From positions 62,001 to 126,000 of the forward strand of contig JAGTXO010000023.1 in the NCBI GenBank assembly GCA_019448385.1: DNA of 64,000 nucleotides. Reading direction: 5' to 3'. Position numbers and translations under genes: made by a program. Position 1 is the stretch's first letter. Every line of letters begins with the position of its first letter. Positions 49,271 to 58,564 of the stretch are shown here, piece after piece. This DNA is from Diacronema lutheri (lineage: Eukaryota; Haptophyta; Pavlovophyceae; Pavlovales; Pavlovaceae). The notes beneath the pieces were generated by a model that saw nothing but the letters and a program-made list of their open reading frames with translations, had not been told where the DNA came from and searched no databases.

Positions 49271-50744
49271 ATGGAGCGCCGCAAAGTGGCGCCACGCAAC
49301 GTCGTCCTCCTGGCGATCGGTTCGCGAGGCGACGTACAGCCGTCGTGCGTGCTCGGCGTCGCACTGCGCGCGCGGGGGCACAGCGTGCACATGGCCACGC
49401 AGGTGCGCCTCAAGCCGCTCGTCGATGAGTTTGGCCTGCCGTGGCGCCGGCTTGAGGGCGACCATTCGGGCGTGCTGCACGAGCCGGCGGCGCAGGTCGC
49501 GCTGCGCGAGGGCTCGCTCTTCCGGCTGATGCGGCTGACGCAGGCGTGGGAGAGGCGGTTCGACAAATCCAAGATATTTGCCTCGTTCGTTGCCGCCGTC
49601 GATGGCGCGGACGTGATCATCGCGAGCGCGCTCACGGTCACCGAGGCGCTGTGCGTCGCGCAGGCGCGGCGCGCTGTGCGTCGCGCAGGCGCGGCGCGCC
49701 GCGCTGGTCGCGCTGCTGCCCGGGCCGACGTGGCCGACGAGCGAGTTCCCGCTGTGGGCGTTGCCCGTTCCGTGCCGCTGCCTCTACCGCTGGAGCTACA
49801 CGGCTGCCTTCGACGCATTGTGGGCGCAGGAGAGGGGGGCCGTGCAGCCATGGCGCGCCTCGCTCGGCCTGCCGCCGCTGCAGCACGGCGTGCTCGCAGA
49901 GTACGCGCGCGCGGCGGTGCCTACGCTGATCGCCGCGTCCGAGCTGATGTGCGGTCCGCGCGGCAAGGCGCCCTCCGACTTCCCCGCCCACGTGTACGTC
50001 GGGGGCTTCCTCTTCGCCCAGAGCGCCGAGCGCGCGCGCGCCGTGCCCGCGCGCGCGGTCGCCTGCAGCGGCGGTGGTAGCGGCGGCGGCGGCGCATGCG
50101 CCGCGCCAGCCGCCGAGCCGCGCCGCGACAGCGGCGGCGCGGACGAGCTGCTCGCCTTCCTCACGGCGCGCGCCGCGCCGGCCGCCTACTTTGGCTTCGG
50201 CTCGATGCCCGCACCCGACTCTGTCGAGTTGCTACGGCTGGTGCTGGGCACGTGCGCGGCTGCGCGCTGCCGCGCGCTGCTCGTCGCCGGCTGGACGTCG
50301 CTCTCGACGGACGCGGCGTGCGTGGCGCTCGTGGCGGAGGCGACGGCGGCGGGCACTCTCATCGTGCGCCAGTCCGTCGACCACGCCGCCATCTTGCCCC
50401 TGTGCAGCGCGATTGTCCACCACTGCGGCGTCGGCACGTTTGCGGCCGCGCTGCGCTCGGGCGTTCCGCAGGTGCCGTCGCCCTTCATGCTCGACCAGCC
50501 GTACAACGCGCAGCTCGCGGTGCGGCTCGGCGTCGCGCCCGAGGTCGTGCCCTTCGACACCAAGATCAGCGCCGCCAAGCTCGCGCGCGCGTTGCGCACC
50601 ATTTTGGATGAGGAGGGCGGCGGCCCGCTCTGCGAGCGCGCGCGCGCAGTCGCCGAGCAGGTGCGCGCGGAGAGCGCGCACACCGTCGAGCACTTCGTAG
50701 CCGCGGTCGAGGGGGCCGGACTGCTCACACCCTCCGACGTGTGA
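49271..50744 (+). CDS. UGT/sterol-glucosyltransferase-like enzyme, frame broken by 25-bp duplication
   Basis: The protein is GT-B fold. The N-terminal part has NVVLLAIGSRGDVQPSCVLG (the GSRGDVQP motif of sterol glucosyltransferases), and the C-terminal part has FGFGSMPAPD and IVHHCGVGTFAAALRSGVPQ followed by PSPFMLDQPYNAQ, the UDP-sugar site. The reading frame shifts at an exact 25-bp tandem duplication (49646-49670 and 49671-49695). The length 1,474 nt becomes a multiple of three when one copy is discounted (483 codons). No intron of ordinary size accounts for it. The gene is therefore either a recent null allele or mis-assembled here; the rest of the sequence shows no decay. It would transfer a sugar, probably glucose, to a sterol or lipid at membranes. 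Confidence 0.75.
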
Positions 50745-50847
50745 CTTGAACAGTTTTGATGGAGGCAGCAATGATGAGCATTGGAGTGGTCGAGGGGCAG
50801 CTGACATTTCTCGATATGCAGGTGGGTCACAGTCAGACTCACTGATG

Positions 50848-52080
50848 TCAATTGGGTGGTGTCCATTCAGCACGTGTCACAGTCAGTGATCTCAGTGCCT
50901 CGTCGAGTGCGCGAGCATCGCGAGATCTGCGCGCACGCGCGGGGCACGAGGCGATAACGCGCGTACCGGATGACGGCCGCGCGCAAAGGGCGCACGGCAC
51001 TGCGCGCGCTTCGGCGCGCGCGCGCGCGCTCATGCAGGCGGTGCGTCCGGCCGTGCGCACACAAGTGTTGAAGAAGAGGGTGAAGGTGTTGTCCACGATG
51101 GGCTGCAGCCACCAGAAGGGCATCGCAAAGACCACGACGTGCGCCGCGCTCCAGAAGAGCACGCCGTCGCACCAGCACTTGAAGAACTTGTGCCGCAGCT
51201 CGGTGAGCACGCCATTCCAGCCCATCCCGCGGAAGGCCGCCTGTAGCGCGAGGTAGAGCGCGTTGGACGCGCTCTCGTACACCACCTGCGTGACGATCAT
51301 CTTGCCCACCGAGACGGTCAGCCGGTTCGTCAAGAAGGCGACGAGCCGCGGCGAGAGCGAGCGCGACGCGCGCAGCCGGTGCGCGAGGCGTTCGGTAACG
51401 ACCCACAGCGCGCGCGACCAGAGGAGGAACGGAAAGTCATCAGAGATGAGCGAGACGGAGGTTGAGCGAAGCACGCGCCGCCAGTCGAGCTCGAAGGGGC
51501 TGCGCGGCGCGCCCGCCTCGAACGCCTGCGCGGTGATGTCCGCCGACACATCCGTGATCACCTCGTGCGCGAGCAGGCAGGGTAGCATGTGCCGCTGCCG
51601 AGCGTGGTACACGCCGCTCGCGCCCGCCATCAGCGCGGCGCCGACGGGCGGCGGGAGGCGGAGCGTGGAGACGAGCGACTGCACGTGCCGTGGCTCCCAC
51701 AGCGGCATGAGCACCGCCGTGCACCCCGCGTAGAAGCCGGCGGTCCGCCTGTGAACGCCGCGCGGCGTGAGCGCAGACGCTCGCCGCCGGCTCGTGCCAC
51801 CCGCGCGCGGCGCATCGCACGCCCCGCCGGCCGCGGGCTGCACGGGCGGCGGCTCAACGTCCGAGTCCGCGTCGCGTACCGGCGCCGGCTGCTCCGCCTC
51901 ACCTGACTCGTCGTCCGCGACGCGCAGCTCGCCCGGCGGCGCCGCCTCGCCGTCGGCCCCAGCCGCGCCGGCCGCCGCGACTGGCGGCTCAGCAGGGCGC
52001 GCCGCGTCGTGCGGCGCGGGCTGCTGCGCGACCACGGCCGTCGCGAGCAGCGCGAACAGCAGCGAGGCGCGCATGTTCAT
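50848..52080 (-). CDS. Mpv17/PMP22-family membrane protein with signal peptide
   Basis: The gene encodes 410 residues from the ATG at 52080. A signal-like start (MNMRASLLFALLATAVVA) is followed by an acidic, Ala/Pro-rich region to about 110. A four-helix part follows: GFYAGCTAVLMPLWEPRHVQ, LLAHEVITDVSADI, LVAFLTNRLTVSVGKMIVTQ and, as the clearest family match, CDGVLFWSAAHVVVFAMPFW with FFNTC. The last ~65 residues are arginine-rich and may be intronic or 3' untranslated, since GTGTGCGC occurs right after FFNTC. Mpv17 relatives sit in peroxisome, mitochondrial or plastid inner membranes; the signal peptide here suggests ER or plastid. It is weaker than textbook members. Confidence 0.5.
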   Translation of the reverse strand: MNMRASLLFALLATAVVAQQPAPHDAARPAEPPVAAAGAAGADGEAAPPGELRVADDESGEAEQPAPVRDADSDVEPPPVQPAAGGACDAPRAGGTSRRRASALTPRGVHRRTAGFYAGCTAVLMPLWEPRHVQSLVSTLRLPPPVGAALMAGASGVYHARQRHMLPCLLAHEVITDVSADITAQAFEAGAPRSPFELDWRRVLRSTSVSLISDDFPFLLWSRALWVVTERLAHRLRASRSLSPRLVAFLTNRLTVSVGKMIVTQVVYESASNALYLALQAAFRGMGWNGVLTELRHKFFKCWCDGVLFWSAAHVVVFAMPFWWLQPIVDNTFTLFFNTCVRTAGRTACMSARARAEARAVPCALCARPSSGTRVIASCPARARRSRDARALDEALRSLTVTRAEWTPPN

Positions 52081-52207
52081 CGGCTCGGCGCACGCGCAAC
52101 AGCGACGCCGACGGCCTCGGGGCCGACCACGCGGCGTCAGGCTCCCACTGAAACGTCACAGACGCCGACAGTGAGAAAACGGCGGTACACGGCGCTTCGA
52201 CCGATGA

Positions 52208-53414
52208 CTAACGCCGTGAGCGCACGCGCACACTGGCAGCGCCTTCCGAGCCGCGCTCACGCTTGCGCCCGCTCGCCGTCCCGACCGGCGCGGGCGACTC
52301 GTGCCGGCCGGCCGGCGGCTGCGGTTGCCCGCCGCTCGCGCCGTCCGCGTCTGCGCCGCGCGCCGCGCTCGGCACGGCGAGCGGGCTGGGGCCGTCGGGC
52401 GGCTCGTCGGCGACGCGCGCAGCCGCGCTCGCCTCGTCTCCCGCCGCATCGTGCGCCTCGCCACCGCCCGCGCCGCCCGCCGGCGCGGCGCCGTCCGCCG
52501 GATGCGCCGAGCGAAGGCGCGTCGACGCCGACTTCAGCTCTGCCGGGCTGACGCCGGCACCGCGCAGCAGCTCGCTCGCCTCGGGCGAGAGATGCGAGGC
52601 GCTTGCTGTCTCGGCGAGCAGCCGCTGCATCTCAAGCGCCGCATGCTGCTGCAGCGACGCCGCCATCTTGGAGTAGTCGGAGGCGGTCGAGTTGTACAGC
52701 TGCGCGTTGGAGAAGACGAGGGCAAGGTCATCGCGCAGACTGCCGAGCGTGCTCACCTGGCCTGCCTCGATGCGCTTGCGAATCGTCGAAAAGTCCTGCC
52801 ACGCGCCGCGGCGGCGTGGCGCACGCGCGGCCGCCGCCGGTGAGGCGGCGCGCGTCGTGGCGCGCGCGCGCGCGCGCGCTCGCGCGCGCCATCGGCTGCT
52901 TGATGATGTCCTTGTAGTCGGGCGCCTCCTTGTCGGTGACGGGCCGCTTGAAGGGGTATGCCCACTTGTGCTTCGCGATCGCGTTGAGCATCTTGAGCAG
53001 CTGCGCCGTCGCTGCCTTGCTCGGCGGCTCGCCGCCGGCCGGCGCGGCGGGCGGCGCGACGAGCGGCGCGCCGGGCGGCAGCATGGCGAGGAGGGTGGCG
53101 ATATCGTCGCGCTCGCCCGCGTCGAGCGCGGCAAGATCGCGCACGAGCCGCTCGGCCTGCACCTCGAGCGCCGCCGCTTCGGCGCGCAGCTCCGCCATGC
53201 GCTGCACGCGAAGGCCGCGTATCGTCTCGTCGAGCGGCGCGTCGGCGGGCCCGCGCGCGCGCACGGCCTGGAAGAGGACGCGGCACTCATCGGGCGAGCG
53301 CACTCGGAGCTGCATCTTCTCGATGATCGGCCGCACCGCCTCGGCGACCGCGGCCCAGCTCGTCCCTCCGTGCTCGCGCACCGCGATGCAGACGAGCAGC
53401 TCGACCGCCGCCAT
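52208..53414 (-). CDS. BRD8-like bromodomain protein (NuA4/TIP60-type)
   Basis: Exons 53414-52890 and 52795-52208 give 370 residues. The N-terminus has a SANT-like helix set (VELLVCIAVREHGGTSWAAV then AEAVRP) and a coiled coil (RMAELRAEAAALEVQAERLV), the start seen in BRD8. A bromodomain follows: LLKMLNAIAKHKWAYPFKRP, YKDIIKQPM joined to DFSTIRKRIEAGQV, and LALVFSNAQLYNSTASDYSK. The acetyl-lysine-contacting Asn in QLYN is present. The splice within the bromodomain needs a GC donor (ATG|GCGCGC), intron 52889-52796, 94 nt. The tail is disordered and ends in a basic KRERGSEG...RSRR. The role is reader subunit of a histone acetyltransferase complex. It is divergent from the EF-hand gene 55 bp away. 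Confidence 0.78.
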
Positions 53415-53469
53415 GCTGGTTAAAGACCGCTCGCTTGCCTCTCCTGACCGTTGAAGGCGGCGGCCACGC

Positions 53470-54837
53470 ATGCGCCGGCAGGGCGCGGCGCGCGGGGCGC
53501 AGCCTGGGAGCTGGGACAGCGGCTTCCACCTCGCGTGCTCGCTCGGCACGCGCTCCGTCTACAAGCGCGACGCGCCCCTTCTCAAGGTGCCGCGCGCGCG
53601 CGCGCGCTCGGCGCGGTGCGCCGCGCCCGCGCTTGCGCTCATGCCGAGCGCGCACGCGCGCCACGCGCCGCGCGCCGCCGAGCAGGATGGCTCGGCCTCG
53701 GCGCCGAGCTACGCGCAGCCACCGACACGTTCGCGCCGGCCCGCTACAGCCGGCGCCCAATCGACCCGCGCCGGCGCCGCCAGCGCGTCGCTGGTGCCGC
53801 TCGACTCGATCGCGCTCCTCCAGCGCGCGGCCAGCACACACGTGGCCGCGGTCGCCGCGGCGAATGCGGCGGGCGTCGGCGCGCTGAGCGCGTGTGGTCC
53901 CCCGGCCGGCACCCTCGTGCAGTCGCTGCCGATCGAGCGCGTCGGCTCGGCGCCTGCTGGCCGAGCTGCGCTTCGTGCGCACGGCCAGCGGCCGCCTTTG
54001 CCCCCGCCGCGTGCGGCCGGCGGCGCTTCGCGCGGTGCGGCGCTTGGCGAGGAGGAGGAGGATGCGGAGGAGCGACAGGACGCGTGGCAAGAGCAGCGCG
54101 CGCAGGCCGGCGGCGCTGGTCCCGCTGGCTCTCGGCCGCTCGCTGCCGGCGGCGCAGGCGCGCGCGGCCGCTTTGGCAACTCGGCGGCCGTCGGCGGCTG
54201 CGGTGAAGGCTGCGGCGGGGCGGGCGGCGCGCTCGGCGGCAGCGCGAGCTCGGATTCGTGCCTTGGCAGCTCGCTCCGCCTCGTTGGCAGCGCCTCCGCT
54301 GGCGCGCGTGACTCCTTCTCGCGCGACAGCGAGCTGCTGCGCGCACAGCTCGCGCAGCTGCAGCAGCAGGCGGCCGCCGTCCGCGCTGAGAGCGAGCAGC
54401 TGAGCGCGCGGCTGCGGATGCACGCGCACGCGGCCGTCGAGGTGGACTCGCACACGGCCATGCTGCGCACGGCACTCGCGACGCTCGGCGTCGACGTGCG
54501 TGCGCTCGCCGAGCGCCGCGCCGCCGAGCGAGCGCGCGCTCTGCGCGCGGCGCGGCACGCAGAAGCGGTGGCCGCGCCGGGCGGCGCGGCGGCCGTCGCC
54601 GCCGCCGCGTACGAAGCGGCGCGCCGCGAGAAGGCGTACGTTGCGATTCGGCGCCTCGGGCCGGCGGTTGGCGCCTTTGTCGCGCGCGCCTCCGACGCGG
54701 AGCTCGCTGACGGCGCCGACGGCGACCTCGCGGCGCTCGTTCGCGAGTCGCGCGCCGCGCTTGTCGAGGTCGACGCACTGCTGCGCGCCGTCTCGCACGC
54801 CGAGCGGCAGCGCGCGCGCGAGGCCGCCGTCGCGAGC

Positions 54838-54879
<42 letters not shown>

Positions 54880-56468
54880 AATTTGGTCGTGCTCACGCCC
54901 GAGGGGCGCGCCGTCTCGGCGTCGCGGCTGCTTGTACATACGCCGCTCGCCGCCGCTGCCGCGCGGCCGCACGCGCAGCGCGCCGCGCGCGCGCCGGCCG
55001 AGCACCCGCGACGGCCGCTCCGAGCGCCGGCCGCGCCCGGCGGGGCCGAGGACGGCGCCGACGACGTTGCTGCGCTCTGCGCGCCAGACGCGCGAGCAGC
55101 GCAGCCGCCGCCCTCGTGCGCGCCCACGCCGCTACCGGCCGTGCTCGCCGGCGTGCGCGCGCTGGGCGAGGAGGCGGCGCTGCTCGGCGCGCACGTCGCC
55201 GCGCTCGCCGCGCGCAGGGCGGCGCTCGACGTGGGCCGCTCCTTCCGCGCGCTCGACCGCGATCGCGACGGCGTGCTCTGCGGCGACGGTGCGCGCCAAG
55301 TGCGGAGCGTGCCCGCCCCCGCCGTGCACACCCGTTGCACCGTTGCACGGCGTGCCCCACCGATGCGGGCAGTGAGGTTGCGGGCAGTGAGCGCGCGCCC
55401 GCCGTGCGCGCCACCACACCCACCGCGCCTCACGCCGCGCGCCCGCTCGTCGGCTGGCTCGCGCCCGCTCTCGCCGTCACCCTCGCGCCGCCCGCCGCGC
55501 AGAGCTCCTCGGGCTGCGCACCCTCGGCGTCCCGCCCTTCGTGATGCTCCGGCTGAGCCGTGGCGCCCTAGGCCTCGGCCAAGGAGGCGGCGGCGTGTGC
55601 TCGGTGGCGGGCGTTGGCGACGGTGCGGCGGCGAGTGGCACGGGCGGGCAAGGCGCGAGTGCGGATGCGATGGCAGGCGCGCTCGAGCTCGCCGCTGCCG
55701 CCGCGCGGCGCGACGCGCTGCTCGCGGACATGGGGGCGCCCGCGCGGCGCGCGCCGGCCAACGGTGAGCAGCGCGCGGGTGGCGGCGGAGGAAACAACGC
55801 GGGCGACGGCGGCGTGCGATTGCGAGAGGCCGAGCTGGGCTTGCTGCTCGGCTGGCTGCACGGCTCGCCCCTCGCCGCCGGCCACCTCGTCCTCTGGTTT
55901 CAGCTTCTCGACATGGTGCGGCATGCGTGCAACGACCAACCAACCAACCAACCAACCAACCAACCAACCAACCAACCGGCGTGGGGTGGCAGGGCGGCAG
56001 GGCGGTCGCCTGCGCGCTCGCGCGCTCGCTCACGCGCGCGACGCACGCGCCTCACCGTCCGCTTTGCTCGCCGCGCCTGCGCCGCAGGATGGTGATGGCG
56101 TGCTGACGAGTGGTGACCTCCTCGCGGCCTTTGAGAGCGCGGCGAGCACGGCCGTCGACGGGTCGACGGCGGGCGCCGAGTGGAAGGCTGCGGCGGAGGG
56201 CGCGCTGCGCTGCCTGCTGCGCGCGCGCGTTGAGGCGGCGGCCGCAGCGTCCGGCGCCGCGTCGCGGCCGGCCGGCGGCTCGCGCGGGGGCGTGCGTGGC
56301 CGGCTGTTCCTGGCGCTGCCGGAGCTGCTTCGCTCCCGACCGATCGCCATCGCATTTTGCGACGAGGCGATCGGCGCGCTGCTCGCGCTCATGCGCGCCG
56401 GTGAGCAGGGAGGGCTGGGCTCTGCGGAGGCGGCGGGCGCGCAGAGCTTGGTGGACCCCGCGCGCTGA
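53470..56468 (+). CDS. EF-hand coiled-coil protein, probably ciliary
   Basis: Proposed exons 53470-53586, 53686-55299, 55505-55915 and 56088-56468 sum to 2,523 nt (840 residues). The N-terminal part is disordered with QPPTRSRRPATAG, a motif type common in axonemal proteins. A coiled coil follows (SELLRAQLAQLQQQAAAVRA then ESEQLS) and an acidic run of 11 Asp. Two EF-hand loops are present: ALDRDRDGVLCGDGARQ and, created exactly by the third splice, LLDM|DGDGVLTSGDLL. The second loop has all calcium ligands. Intron 1 (99 nt) is 3n and optional; intron 3 contains an ACCA microsatellite. The function is unknown; calcium-regulated structural protein is the best guess. Confidence 0.6.
55935..55977. 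repeat. (ACCA)n microsatellite in intron
   Basis: About ten copies of ACCA/CAAC lie at the 5' side of the third intron of the EF-hand gene, 20 bp after the donor. AT-richer tetranucleotide repeats are rare elsewhere in this window. Confidence 0.9.
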
Positions 56469-56533
56469 GCCGCGAGTCAGACGCTCACACTCACTGACAC
56501 ATCGCCGTTATAGCTGCACGCCACGTCGCAACG

Positions 56534-58324
56534 ATGGCGCTGCGCCACCGAGCGGCGATGACGGTCGCGCTCCTCCTAGCGGCGTCGGCGGCGAGGCCGC
56601 GCAAGGACGTGGTCGAGGAGGCGCTGCTCAATGGGAACGAGCTCTATTCGTCGGGCGATTTGGCCGGCGCCCGCGCCGCATACGAGTCGTGCATGCAGAT
56701 GGACGCGTCCAATGGGCTGTGCATGACCAACCTCGCGTCTGTTCTGCTCGACCAGGCGCCCGACTCGCCCGACGCGCGCGCGCTGGCGGAGCGGCTGTAC
56801 CGGCGCGTGGTGAGCGAGAGCGGGATCGTCGATGGCGGGCTCGGCGCCGACGCCGCGTACAACCTCGCCCTCCTCCTCCAGGACGCGCGCACGCCGGCGG
56901 GCACGGCCGAGGCGTGCGAGCTCTACGAGTCGATTGTTGGCGCGCAGCTCAAGGCGCGCACGGAGCCGCGATGGGACGTGATCGCCAACTTGGCGAGCTG
57001 CACGCACGACCTGCGCGCCGCGCCCGAGCGCGCCTTCGAGCTCCTCGCCGTCGCGATCGTGCAGGGCGAGGCGCTCGAGGAGGCGGCCGTGGCCGAGGCG
57101 ACGCGCACGGGCGACGCGTCGGCCTTCCCCGCCGGCTCGAGCGAGGCGGCGAGCGGCGCGCTCGCAGTGCTCTACCGCGGGCTGGGCACGCTTCTTGCCG
57201 ACGCGGATGACGCGCTCTGCGCCGCGATCGTCAAGCTCGACGCTGAGCCCAGCGGGCCGCACGTGCTGCTCCGGCCCGACGAGGACGACGAGGACGATGG
57301 CGGCGACGGCGGCGGCGGCGGCGTCGAGGGCGACGACGGTGAGCGCGCGACGCGCGACCGCGTGGCCGAGCAGCGGCCGCTCTCGCCGGCCGCCGCGGTT
57401 GAGACGTGCGTCACCTCGGCGCGCAACGCGCTGCAGCGCGCGCTCGAGCTGCGGCCCGACGATGCGCAGGCCGCGCACGCACTCGCCGCGCTCGCCGCGC
57501 GCGCTGGCGGTGGCGCCGCCGGCGCGGATGCTCGCGCGCGCGTCGTGCCCGAGCGCGCGAGCCCGGCGTTCGTGCGCGCGCTTTTCGACGATTTTGCGCC
57601 CACGTTCGACGCGCAGCTCCGGTCGCTGCGCTACGCGGTGCCCGAGCTCGTAGGCGGTGCGGTCGCGCGGCTCGTGCGCGCCGAGCGCGGCGGCGCGCCG
57701 TTCGCCAACGCGCTCGACGCGGGCTGCGGCACCGGGCTGCTCGGCCCGTGGCTGCGGCCGAGCGTGAGCGGCGCGCTCGTCGGCGTCGACCTGTCGCCAA
57801 AGATGCTGCAGCGCGCGGCGCAGCTTGCGCGCGACGGCGATGGCGGCGAGGGAGGCGCGCGCGTGTACGATGCGCTGGTCGCCGCCGACTTGCTCGCGCT
57901 CGGCGGCGGCGCGGGTGGCGCGCCGCTGCCGCTCGGGCTGGGCGACGAGCGCGTGCAGCTCGTCGTGGCGGGCGACGTGCTCGTCTACTTTGGCGAGCTG
58001 TACGCGCTGCTGCGCGCGCTCGGCGCGCTGCTCGAGCCGGTGGGCGGGCGGCTCGTCTTCACCGTCGAGGCGCTCGAGCACGCGCCGCTCGATGACGGCG
58101 CGGAGCGCGCCGCGCGCGCGGCCGGCTGGGCGCTCACGCCGTCCGGCCGGTACGCGCACTCGGCGGAGCACGTTGCGGACGCAGCGCGTGCAGCGCGGCT
58201 CGAGGTGCTCGCCGCCGCCGAGATCGTGCCGCGCGTCGACAAGGGGCGCGACGTGCGCGGACACCTCTTCGTCCTCGGGCGCGGCGGCACGGCCGGTGGA
58301 CAACGCTCCACTCCTGAGTCGTGA
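56534..58324 (+). CDS. TPR-containing SAM-dependent methyltransferase
   Basis: This single exon encodes 596 residues. A short hydrophobic start (MTVALLLAASAA) could be a signal peptide. TPR-like helices follow (ALLNGNELYSSGDLAGARAA, AAYNLALLLQDARTPAG, and again near 300 NALQRALELRPDDAQAAHAL). A class I methyltransferase domain covers residues about 340-580. Motif I is NALDAGCGTGLLGPWL near 393-408, motif II VGVDLSPKMLQRA, and DVLVYFGELYALLRAL follows. The region before it, FVRALFDDFAPTFDAQLRSL, is the usual start of TPR-linked methyltransferases of the UbiE/DREV type. The substrate is unknown. A low-complexity acidic/glycine loop lies at 255-280. The gene has no intron. Confidence 0.78.
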   Translation: MALRHRAAMTVALLLAASAARPRKDVVEEALLNGNELYSSGDLAGARAAYESCMQMDASNGLCMTNLASVLLDQAPDSPDARALAERLYRRVVSESGIVDGGLGADAAYNLALLLQDARTPAGTAEACELYESIVGAQLKARTEPRWDVIANLASCTHDLRAAPERAFELLAVAIVQGEALEEAAVAEATRTGDASAFPAGSSEAASGALAVLYRGLGTLLADADDALCAAIVKLDAEPSGPHVLLRPDEDDEDDGGDGGGGGVEGDDGERATRDRVAEQRPLSPAAAVETCVTSARNALQRALELRPDDAQAAHALAALAARAGGGAAGADARARVVPERASPAFVRALFDDFAPTFDAQLRSLRYAVPELVGGAVARLVRAERGGAPFANALDAGCGTGLLGPWLRPSVSGALVGVDLSPKMLQRAAQLARDGDGGEGGARVYDALVAADLLALGGGAGGAPLPLGLGDERVQLVVAGDVLVYFGELYALLRALGALLEPVGGRLVFTVEALEHAPLDDGAERAARAAGWALTPSGRYAHSAEHVADAARAARLEVLAAAEIVPRVDKGRDVRGHLFVLGRGGTAGGQRSTPES

Positions 58325-58564
58325 GTCTCCTGACCCGTCACTGGAGTACTGGACCCATCACTGGGTCAGGACTTAAAACTCTCAGGAGGGTAGAGAAAAA
58401 GTCCAGCGTTCTCCAGTCACTAAAATCTTCGCGACGATCTTCGCTGCTCGCGTCCAGTGACGGTCGCGACTGCCCGTCACAGCGTGAGACAGTGACGGTG
58501 GCGACGACGACGATTTCGTCACTTGCAGCGCGACGGTCGCGACGAAGTCGCGACGAAAGCGACG
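58325..58564. other. AT-richer gap with GTCACTGG inverted motifs
   Basis: Directly after the methyltransferase stop are GTCACTGGAGTACTGGACCC and ATCACTGGGTCAGGAC, partly complementary to each other. Then GACGGTCGCGACTG-type repeats run up to the transposase start (58452-58560). These could be the left end of the hAT-like element whose coding region starts at 58565, but I found no matching right end. Confidence 0.4.

Noticed and set aside
52200-52230. GACTAACGCCGTGAGC as a fourth copy of the short repeat
   Set aside because: The order of the bases differs from the AGCGCCGTTAGT core, and no flanking duplication is present.
56500-56515. CTGACACATCGCCGTTATA as another remnant of the short repeat
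   Set aside because: Only about 10 scattered bases match the 3' end, and no target duplication is seen.
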